Source: Bedellia somnulentella (taxonomy: Eukaryota > Arthropoda > Insecta > Lepidoptera > Bedelliidae). From it: DNA of 64,000 nt. A program made the position numbers and the translations under genes. The DNA is taken from contig OY755173.1 in NCBI GenBank assembly GCA_963576735.1, positions 16,958,873-17,022,872 on the forward strand, given 5' to 3'. The first letter of the stretch is position 1. Each line of letters begins with the position of its first letter. Shown in pieces: positions 26,201 to 38,200 of this stretch. Below the pieces are notes generated by a model. That model was not told where the DNA came from and did no database searches. It saw only the letters and a program-made list of their open reading frames with translations.

Positions 26201-29200
26201 TGATTCTTTTTTTATCTACATTTGGTGCAAGTTGAATTTGCTATAAGCAATCATTGTTTAATAGGTTAAAGAAGCAGCGTTTAGCGCAAACGTTCTGAGA
26301 GAAATATGCCATTTGCAGCCGTCCCAAACTACGTCAATATAACTGCAAGACGAGAGCAAGTTTTGATGAGTAAGAACAAAACAGTTTTAATCGCACAACG
26401 ATGAATAGGGTATTACAAAAACGTCCATTAAGCACAAGTGAGCGATGCAATTAATCATCCCGTATTTGGCGCCGCGTCGCCGGTTGACTCGCCGTGTGTT
26501 GATTGACGGGATTAGACGCTCTGATTAGTGATTACTGATTTACGTACCTGAACGTTGGAAATATGTTTGCAGTATTGCGGAATTTAGGTTTGAATTTTTG
26601 ATTTTGGTATTGTTACGCTACTGGAAGTTGGTGGGAGTCTAAGGTTAGTGCTCGGTGGCGTAAACAAAAGGCAACCAATACAATAAGCACCAAAAAATTT
26701 CCAAAAAATGCAATACAATAAGCACCAAAAAATCTGCAAAACCTTACTCTCTACTTCAATCACATAATTTGTTTCAACTGTAGTCTGAACTAGGCTGGTT
26801 CACTCTTGAAAGTTGGGATAGAACATAACTAACTATACGCAAGCAAATAATTAAACCTAGAAACGGAAGCCAAATCAGTTGACACTTTACAAAGAAATAT
26901 GTGAAGTAAAACTCACTTATAACGTATGTATCGTAGACAGTAAAATGTTTTTATAATCGTCTGTCGTTTATTCTAAACGTCTGTCGTTCAGTGCTGAGTT
27001 AAATTGCTCAATTTATTCACTTACTCACTTGTTCTACCGGACAAGTGGAAACGGCTCGTAGTTGACCCACATAGTAATATAAATTGATTTGATTAGAAAA
27101 ATTCAATAAATTTACCCAAAACATTGTTTTGGCGTATCTATTCAATCAAACCCACCAACCACAGAGAGTTAAAGTTCGCCTGTCGCAATTTTCTTTCATA
27201 TGATATAAATTTCAATTATTTTATAATATTCTAAGCTCAATTATGAATCAAAGTTCGGAGCTCTTTATTTTTTGTGTTTAACACATTATTCAGTTTTATT
27301 ATACCTATAGTATTATATCCTCTTTCACATTTATTACGACATTCGACACCACACTACGCCCTAATTCGATCGTAGGTGTGAGGAAATAACACAATCATGA
27401 AAAATCTTTATTTTACAATCAATTCTCCGCTAAACTTTCTAAAGTGACTGAGGGACTTGTTATTATAAAAGTCTAGCTACCCGTATTTGGTGTTTTTTAC
27501 CGTAAGTGTATGTATGTACGTACAATTAGTCCCTACACCACTCTTTGCCCAGGAATAAATTCTCACGCCGCACTCAGCTTATACATTACTCTCTCCGGAG
27601 CCGTTCAGGAAGTTAAATCGCATTCTTCTTTTCGGCTTAAAAAAGTGGAAAGTATTTTTATTTGAAATATGTAAAAATCAGTCTGGTTTCATACGTAAAA
27701 CTGACCTTATTCTTTATACGAACTTATACGAGTAGTTACCCAGTACTGCTTCATAATTCGTCCTATTATATTATCCACAAAACAAATCAAAAAGCCTTCT
27801 GTCTCAAATAAGTTAAGCAGCGTTTGTCCACACATGGCAAGGCAACTATTATACATTGAGATTAAATTAATATGACATACTTAACTATTGATTGTTTTTT
27901 CTCAATGAAATAAATCTTAGACGCTTTCTAATTAAGGGCTCCGAATCATGAAAATCTTTCCTTGAAACGAACTTCTAAAGTGTGCCGTTTCACCGTCCGT
28001 AACTGAACCGTAAATCAAAACTTAAATTGCTTCCCTGGTGAGATTTTAGTTGGGTACCTTTGTTTGAAACTCAAATAATGAAACAATTATTTGGGAAAGG
28101 AAAACCTTTTTTTTAATCTTCTGTCAAGCTTCAATGTAGGTAGTTATTAAAAAAAATACAGCGCAGAAAAAAAATATTGTAACTGATAGTTAAGGCACAA
28201 ATATAATTAACAAAATGACAGCAATTACTGTACGAGCAAACTTAAAATAGAGTTGCAACCATGTCTACAAATCGGAAACATATGCTACGGGCGGCGTAGA
28301 CTAGTCTCAATTTTCGTAGCACTATCGCATAAAGTTCCTTGCTTTGTTTCATTCGTGCATTATTTCTGCCTTCGCATACAACAAATGTGTAGTTTCTCAC
28401 AGTTCAGTGTTTGGAACAAAAGACCCATCCCATTCTCGTGGCACAGCGGACGATGACGCGCCGGTTTTTATACTTTGTATGCCTGAAACTACATTACCGC
28501 TCATATATTGCTTGGTCATTTTATAAGTACGTCGTGTATAATCGTTTTATTGTGACCTACTTTAGTCGCGTTTAGGAAATGAAAGTCATCGTTGCTACCG
28601 TCACATTTACCAACGAATGCAACCATGTTTTGCATATTTCAAAAGTAGCTTTGTCTTTCACTTTTATCATTTATGTATTGAATGTACACTCCGATTATAG
28701 TCAGAACAATTTTTAAATTTATATACCTTTTTCTATACCAATCAATGTAGGTATAATAGCATTTATGAGCTAAACTCAAACAATAGAGTGTATGATGTAG
28801 ATCGGACTGAATGAAAGCAATGGGCCGTATTTGACTGCAGCAAATTGGGAAAATATTCATCGCTATTTTTATCGATGCTATTGTCTCAGTTCAACGAGCA
28901 TTTGCCTTTTAACTGAAGTAGAATTTATTTGTCATTGAAATATATGACGTATATAAGAAAAATAAAAATATTAATGTAATCAAAATATGATTTAGTTTTT
29001 AAGACGACAAAAAGAGCTTTTCTATCATCTATGAGCACAGAGACCTCACTGTGTAAAAAAGGAGGTCAGATTCAAATTATGAATAATATCGAAATAATGA
29101 CTTAATTTTATAACAATTGACTACTTCTGACAACCTAGTAATATTTAAAATACGAAAGTGAGGACGGTTATTTGTGTCTAAATCAGTCAAAATCGGCGTA

Positions 29201-32200
29201 TCGGTGCTGGATGGATCCTGGAGTTAGAACTTAATATTTGAGGGTACAAAATATGAACATTGAGCCATCTCTTAAATTTTGAATATTCATGAATAAAATA
29301 ATTTGATGGATAGGACGATTCTTATCTTTAACATGCATAAATTGGCTACATTATTACATGAGTACACTTTCCAAGTAAAAGTGGTTACTCTGAACACCAG
29401 GTAACAATAATGCACGCGATGTTCAAAAGTATATTACGGTGTGAACGTTTGATTTCATCCTATCTATATGCCCAAACCATGACGAAATGAAACGGTTTTC
29501 GAATGTCAATAAGTTTCGCATCCCACGTAAAGCGGAACGCGTTGCATATTCATCTCGCCGGGAACACAGTTATCGACAATTCATCTGCAACATCCCACAC
29601 CTGCGATACCCAGAATTTTGTATTATCTGCAAATTTGAATATTCAGCTCCACTTGTTTCTCCTACGCTGAATCGCGAGATGCAAACGCAAATGCAAAAAA
29701 TTCTAAACAGAATTCGAACCAAGTGAGATCTCCTTTGGGACTATAAAAGCTGGCGCGCTTTCAAAACTTATACGGGAAATTACCCGGTAAATTTGAATGT
29801 ATCACTTGGAACACACACAATCAACACTTCCTAAGGAAGCGAAAATTGTGAATATATTTCCCATAATAACAAAAAAAACTTGAAAAATTTGATTTGACAC
29901 TCAATAGTTTTGTCCGTTAAGAATATATTACTGAAGGCGCAATTTACTAAATAGTTATGTGACAAGCACGCGTCTTTTATTTATTTTTAGTATAAGTAAT
30001 ACGTCAAAGGTTAGGCTTTCATCACTTTATAAAAATATTATATCAGCAGATGGAGATGATCCAATACATCAAGCAAGTTAGAATTCAATGCTATATTTTA
30101 GAATCTATAAAACAAAAACATAACTCAAATTAAAATCAAGCAACTATCTTTTTATTAAGTGTTAAACTAAATGCTAAACGGGCAGGGTGGCTCCCCGACA
30201 GAAGGGTTGGGAATGAAAGTTCCGCAAACTATGGCGAGGCGCCTCCCCGCGCCTGTCGCTGACAGATTTATAGCGATATTACTTATTGCCGCTCTTCTCC
30301 AATACTCATTTCATCAATATTCTAGATTCGCATTTCTATTTCTTTTAATGTCTTAGGCTCATAAATAATGCTGTTTTACGTAAGTAGGTAGTTTTAAGAC
30401 TTCTTTATTGACTAACATCGGTCTGGTGTTAATGCATGCATAGGATCCTATTAATTTTATGGAAGGAAAGGAAAGAAAGAAAATTTATTTATTCGTTGCT
30501 ACATCCAACAACATTGTACCTGTACAAAAAATACACATATCATGAAAAAATACTAAGTACAAGATATAAAAATATACACACTATGACAATAGTCGTATAA
30601 CCTGCGTACCTGAGTCTTACCAACGAAATAAAATTCAGAAAAAAGCAAATTCTTGATTAATTAATTTACAGATCCATGGATAAAATACCCTAAAGATCTT
30701 TAGGAACCCCATTAAAGCGGAAAAAACTCACAAAATAAGTTCTTGAAGTGGTATTTAACCTTATTTCTTTTCAAAATTAGCCTCTCAAAAGGGGTTCTAA
30801 AAGAGAAACCTGGTCAATTAAGATTTAAGCGCTAAAACCTTTGATTTTCATAAAGCTTTCCATTTTGATAAGTTCCTATAATTTATGAGAAAGCCAGATA
30901 ATAAGGTTTACCTTTGCATTTAGGAGCCGTTGGCGTTGGGTTTTCTTTTTAAAGGTTATGAAAGGCGTTCGATCGGCGCTTGCAAAAAACTAACATATGA
31001 TTTAATCACCAAAAACGGTGAAACGCATTACATTTTTATTCCAAACTTGTCAACTTGTTCGAACACAATGTCAAGTATATCAAGGAAATATTGCCGGTGG
31101 AGTGATTATTGGTAATAGTTATGTAGGGGCTCGCCGGTCGACAGGTCTTAATGACTTTAGTTTGTTATCGGGCCCGGCGAGCGCCCGGCTATTCGGCCAG
31201 ATTGCTTTATTGCCCATGTTTCGTGGATATGCGCCCTCTTATTGATTGTTATGGCTAATAAATTAACTGGAACTGTCAACGTTAGCCTTTTAGTACTTAC
31301 TTGCGTTAGGTCGTGTAGTGGTTTTGAATTGGTTGTGTAGTGGCTTAGAATAGGACAAGCTCATTTGGTTGCATGGGTTTGGTTCGTGGTGGTTAAGAGT
31401 TTAACGGCATTCTAAGTTATTTTCTGAAGAAATGAGCGAAGATCCATCACCAACCATCTTATTTTACAATCTTTTCCCCACGAAACTTCTTAAGGAGGCA
31501 GAGAAATGTCTTATTCTTAAACTATGGATAACCCTTTCTTATTTACAGCCGTGAATATAAGTAGTTGTTTCAGTTTTCACGCTCTGTTCTAGGTGACGTA
31601 TTTTCTAAAATCATAGCCCCTTAAATTGTTGTTTGTACATATAAATAACAAAATAAAGTGCACCAACAGGTGGGTCATTATTGTAAAGCTGACTTGACCT
31701 CTTCAAATTACGTAACGACTCAATTGGCATTGTCTGATTAATATAAATTCATTTGATTCTATAAACACTCATAAGAAATATTTAGCTCTTGAGTTGTCTA
31801 ATGTATCTCATGTTAATCATATTGCTGTGCCTGAACAAGGTCCATAGTGTTGTATTGTTATAAAATTTGTAACCATGTAATAGCTATGGAATGCAATAAA
31901 TAAATAAATAAATAATCGGCGGTTCCTTAAAACATAGCCTAATCGATGTAAAAGTTTTCCGCTGCTATACAAGAAGTAAGAAATAAATTTCAAGTGTGCA
32001 ACTGATTAAAATGACTGTAATTATTCTCATACATGAATGGAAAATAATCTATCTATACTTATAATAAATCTGTAGAGAGGTCAATTCTGTACATGAAATA
32101 TATTTTCAAAATAACTATCAGGTGATGATTAGGGATCGATACTGATGCCAAAAATGCAATCAGTAAAATTTTTGTCTGTCTGTCTGTCTGTCTGTCTGTC

Positions 32201-35200
32201 GGTTTGTATGTTCCTTATGGAAACAAAAACTACTCGACGGATTCTAACGAAACTTGGTACAATTATTCTTCATGCTCCTGCGCAGGTTATTGTATACTTT
32301 CCGGCAGAGTAGTAAAGGGGAATTTTGGGAAATTTTGGGAAAACGGGAGAAGTTACTCCATTTTTTAAGCTTCCATCGCGTGTGCAGCCTTAATGGTTAA
32401 ACTTACATAGAAATCATGTATGACGGAAAAATTCTGCATAAAATGATCTAAAAAAAAATCCTAGACAGTTTATGTCTATCTTTAACGGTTGACTCACAAT
32501 AACACGTGTAATTCCTGATAGCTTAGCAGTTCGGAACATTTTGATTATATTTGTTTACTCTTTCGTTTATTAACCTCTCACTTATCTCTAATTTAAAAAA
32601 GGTAACATCATTACCTATTCAATAAAAAAAGAATCATAGAAATCGGTAGACAAACACCAAAATTATACATAAAATAAGCCAGCGCGCCCGTGACCAAAAC
32701 CAAATCTTTACTAATTTATATATAACATACTAGATGGCGCCAGTAGTTGCATCCTACATCACGTAATGATTTATTTTTCAGATTGTTATAAATACTTCAT
32801 AGCGTTTTATTCCAAAATTTGCTATTTAATGGAAATACTGAACCGTTCATTAAGGCGCATTCGAAATCACCAAACTACACTGTTTAGGGAGTGCTATAAA
32901 TTGAAAACATTGCACTGAATTTCACAATGCTTAAGCAGGGACTGAAGAAATAAACCTCAGATATTTAAAAAAACAACGCTACCCGTGCGAAGCTGGGACG
33001 ATCCACTATACTGAAATATTTAGAGTTACAAAACCCTCTGAAATGCAAGATATACTAAATGTTAGTTTGAACAATAAAGACTTCAATTTGTTTACTAAAT
33101 GTGATTTTTCTTGTCATAATTACAGAGACAAAACACGAGTTAGAAGATCTCATGGCTGATGTCAAAAAAACAGCGAACAAAGTTAGAGGAAAATTAAAAC
33201 GTAAGTATAAAGCATAAAAACAAATAGTTCGTTACATAATATTTGTTGTGTTCCGAAAAATAATAATTAGAAATAGAATAACTCAACTAACAACTTGCAC
33301 ATAAACAGACATAGAGCAAAACATCGAGCAAGAAGAGCACTCGAACAAGTCCTCAGCCGACCTGCGGATACGCAAGACGCAGCACTCGACGCTCTCGCGC
33401 AAGTTCGTGGAGGTGATGACGGAGTACAACCGCACGCAGACCGACTACCGGGACCGCTGCAAGAACCGCATCCTGCGCCAGCTGGAGATCACTGGACGCG
33501 CTACCACTGACGAGGAGTTGGAGAGCATGCTTGAGCAGGATAACCCGGCGGTTTTTACGCAGGGGGTAAGTCTGTCACTAGTTTTTATTTGTTAACAAAT
33601 CACAAGAAATATGTATGAAGATGTTTGTATTTATCTATAATACTTTATTATTAAAATCTTCTCTGAGGAATAATAGTTTTCTAATTTATGGTATTGAAGC
33701 CAGGATCCGTTTTTCTGTATATATTGGAGACATTCGAGTGGAAGTTGATTTCATGTACGTTGCCATTGTTTTTTTTAGAGAAAACCAGCGTATTTTATGC
33801 TTCATCTTTATTAATAATGCTGAGTGCGCGCTATATATTTAATGGTAACTTACTTTACAAATTAACAATGTCATTTTATGCCTAGATAGTTTAAACATAA
33901 TCCTAAAGATGTTTTTGCACACAATATACTCTATTGAAATTATTAATAATATATTAGTTCCTCAATTAGTGTGTGTTTTTAATATTGACTAAGTCCTCCA
34001 ACATCCCTACTCGTAAAAATTACACTATATATAGAGAAAAGTCTGCGAGCTCTAGTCCGCACACTCGCGGGACTTCAGCTTCTGCATCGCGTAATCAGAG
34101 TGTTTAATATTCTAATCCCTACTAATGATGAAGAACTGAAGAGTTTGTTCGTGTTTTATAAAAAACATCTTTGCATAGCTCATAATGGCATTAGCATTCT
34201 AAATAAATTAGGATCGCCACAAAGCTCTCAATCTTATGAAACATTAACATACCTCTTATATCTTACAAATTACATTACATTACAACATAGAGCTCATCTA
34301 ACCCAAACCCCATAAAACTCCAGATAATAATGGAAACCCAGCAAGCGAAGCAAACGCTGGCGGACATCGAGGCGCGCCACGCGGATATCATCAAGCTGGA
34401 GACGTCCATCCGGGAGCTGCACGACATGTTCATGGACATGGCCATGCTGGTCGAGAGTCAGGTCAGGATATCTTATCATATGTGTATTGTTTGATGTCAT
34501 TTATTTGAAAAAAGAATATTAAGATGGTTTGGGCACATAGAGAGGATGGATGATAGAACATTGGTAAAAGGGATCTATTAGATCTAGTGTGGTTGGTAAT
34601 GTTAGTAGAGGACGACCGCGGAGAACACACTTGGACCAAACTGAGACTGTGCTCAAAAAGGCCGGTGTCCGAAGTATGAAGAATAAAAGAGCATATATGA
34701 AAAGATTGATGGATGTAAACGAAGCTAGATAGTTTTGTCAGGATCGTACAAAGTGGCGATCGATAGTCTCGGCCTACCCCAATGGGAACTAATGTCGTGA
34801 GTATATGTATGTATTGATGCCATTTTATAGCAATTTAGTGGCAGTAAGGTCAGACTATCACATTACATATGTATTATTTTGGTGATATTCATATACTACA
34901 CTGTATACATGTCATTTGTATTTGATGGTATTATTTAATACTTACAATGGATTGTGGGAGGCCTACCAACAAGGTGAACTGATGAATCTTGTGAATGTTG
35001 CGGGAATCCGATGTAGAGGGCAGCATTGGAATGTTCGTTGTCGATATCTTTAGAGGCCAATGTCCAGCAGTGGACTTCTTTTGGCTGAAGATTTCGACGA
35101 AAATTAACTGTATTGAATTTAACTTTGTAACTCCATTGAAGCCGTAGAATATAAGCAATGAGTGTGGCTGTCTCTGTCGACAAAGTAATCTTTGTTTAAA

Positions 35201-38200
35201 TTATTTTACAGTTAAATTATATAATTGTTGTGAGGGTACGTAGATAATATAAAAAAATGCATTTTAGATTGCTTCTATTTCTTGACATTGAATTAATTAA
35301 AATTGAATTTAATATTTCAGTAAATGATTTACATCTAAATCATTCAAAATGTAAGTTACGAAATGTTTGATAGATTCAGAACCTTGTTACTATATTATTA
35401 AAACAATGAGCAGAAACTAAGCTTCAATTGCAACAAACAATTATGACCTATAATAACAGCAACACAAAACATTATAATACATACGTATATTAAAAAAACA
35501 TGTAGCTATATAAGTCGTAAATAATGAAAGCGTGTGTCTGTGTGGGTACAGGGAGAGATGATCGACCGCATAGAGTACCATGTCGAGCACGCGGTGGACT
35601 ATGTCCAAACAGCCACGCAAGACACTAAGAAGGCACTCAAATATCAGAGCAAAGCTCGGCGGGTGAGTTCTTCATTCCACAACTACCGATCATTGCTAAT
35701 TACTGTTTTTTTTTGTTTGTCTCAACCCTCTCCTATACCTCCCATCCTTTGTCCTTTTCTAATTATTTGATCTCATTCAAAATCATCGCATTCTGTTGTT
35801 GATTGTTCGGTGATTGGTTCAAATCATACCGTTCCTTTTTTCGTTTTTATGTTTTTCTTCTTATGTTCTTAACATGCTTTTGTTGTTGTTCACTAACTGA
35901 TTGGTCTTTATCATTAACACTCAATGGTTGCGGGCTTCTTACCCGATCAATGTTTTTTCACTTGTCTGTTATAATCTTTAATTTCGTGTGCGTGATTTGC
36001 CTTCTGTCTTGTTATATTTGTTATATAATAACTTTAATTCTTCTTTCACTCTAAAAATAACTAATAAATAAATTATAATATAAATCTTCTGTATATACTT
36101 ATATGTTATTATGTAACAAGTGTACAATTGGTGTAACTAACTCTGACTGTATCTAATTCTAAGCATATTCTAACATTTAAATGTCGGTGCTGGATGTTGT
36201 AACATTTATTTTTAAGATTGTATATTATCGCATTTATGTATTCGCAACTGTCTTCCTAACTGGATCCTTTTCTGACGTAACGAGTTGACAATACGGTCGT
36301 AATTCTGAACCAATCGGCCGCGTGACTTGCGTTCCTTGTCTGTTGTCCCTTTCCCTCCCAGCGCCTTTACCTTAGCGCGAGCAGGGCGAACTGATAGACC
36401 GCATCGAGCACCACGTGACGCAGACCACCGACTACGTCGAGACCGGCCGCGGAGAACTCACGCAGGCATACAAATGGGCACAGAAAGCGCGCAAGGTAAA
36501 TACCGCGCCACTAAGAAATAACAAGAAAAAACTGGGAGATAACAGATAACCTGGATTTGAGCGATTAATCTTCTGCTGATTCTTCTGGAAGTTCTTGGAA
36601 CTCGGTTACAGTAGCCCTTCGACGATAACAATCCTATTCATTTGCTCGTCATCCATCAGCTTATACCTGTTTAATGTAAGAGGCGATCTCGCTTCATTCA
36701 CTGCATGAACTTCTGTTTTTATTTCTTTTTGTTTCGGCTTGACTAGATGGCATGTGTTTGCTTTTTTCATGATGTCGTCAACTTTAGTGTATCTGAACCC
36801 CTTTTCGCTTGTGGTACATTTCGAGTCCTACTTATTGTAAAAATAATTAAAACACACTCATTAATTGGTTATGGGTTTATAAAGTTATAAAAGTTCACTA
36901 GCACTTAAAATACGAATTTGTCGTATCATCATAGTAGTTTATCAAAGCACTAGTTGTCCTTTTCACTGATTTATTTGAGCTTAGTTATATGTACATTAAG
37001 CATAGATTTTGATTTCTTTTTTGTTTCTCCTTTGTCATTGCAGAAAAAGATCTTCATCATAATATGCCTGTCTGTGACGTTGGTAATATTAGCGATAGTA
37101 CTGATAATAGTGCTGAAGTAAGCTGCAAAGGGAACAACGACCACACCACTAGGAACCGGCACCTTACCACAATGTACCGAGTATTTAGTTTCATCCAATT
37201 GTTATAGGATATTTTCCCGATTTGTCCTGTTAGGGGTGCCACTGTGTTATAACTTTAGTCAAACTTATTGAGTTGGTATCAAAATATCATTAGTATTGTA
37301 TAAAAAATAGAATATGAATAATTCATCAATCAGCTATTGATTCCACACTCTATTTATGCTATACCTCGGTGGCGACCTCTATGTTTAGCTTATAGTGTGC
37401 AACTTTATTACGCTATAGGTACATTAATCGCTATCGAATTTCTTGTTTTGTTTGAGTCATACAATTCATTCATGTCCTCTAAATCATAAGCACAAAAAAC
37501 GAGTATTTTATATTGATCTCGTCAAAATATATAATCATTTTCAACATAAATTGACGTTACTGCATATTGTGATCTTGCCATATAATTACTGAACTTAAAA
37601 AAGACTTGACAAGTCTCGTCTTCATAATAAAAGGCTTATTCAAATTAGCACATAATTCAGTCTTGTGTAAATATTTACAACTAACCATATTACTCATCAA
37701 ACTATGACATCATATAAAATCTTAGATGACATCAATGAGACAAAAGTGCGTCATATCTGGTTAGCGATTAATCAATTTCTTCAATGCAACTACAAGTTGA
37801 ATGAATTGAGTAACAGTTGTTTTTATAAACTGTACCGTCATTATGCACCGCGGTATGTTCGTATGAGGTATAATAAGATTGTTAAATGAAGATAAAAAGT
37901 CAATACATCTAAAGTGCAATAAATAGGATTTTCACTGAATTCTAGTAGATTTTGTGTCCATTATCAGCTGGTATGGCTATATAATTTATGTAAAAGGAGA
38001 AAGGAAAACTGGTCTAGCTATTGTATGTCTTTTAGGGTCATTTTTATTAGGTCTATTCTGTTTTACATGCCTTTATTCTTTGATCTCTCATTACCCATGC
38101 TTAGCTGTTTTTAATCTTGGCAGCAAGCTATATCTATACGGGTTACTAGAGAATGCAATAGCGTCTACTAGGTCACTTTTAAATATCTCTGTGATCTGCA

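Larger units (their letters stand above)
26156..31299. other. Syx1A intron, few repeats
   Basis: No exon was recognised. GC-richer islands lie near 26460-26520, 28250-28470, 29490-29770 and 30175-30260. The last two contain short frames without any family resemblance. A TATA-like ctataaaag lies at 29741. A diverged SINE trace lies at 27380-27515. Confidence 0.4.

Noticed and set aside
26675..26735. Direct repeat of caatacaataagcaccaaaa
   Set aside because: A single local duplication of about 35 bp; not a CRISPR or satellite array.
29487..29726. 79-codon frame followed by a TATA-like ctataaaag
   Set aside because: No family resemblance and no splice or start context; probably chance or an old repeat.
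32174..32200. GTCT microsatellite
   Set aside because: Ordinary simple repeat inside a common lepidopteran element.
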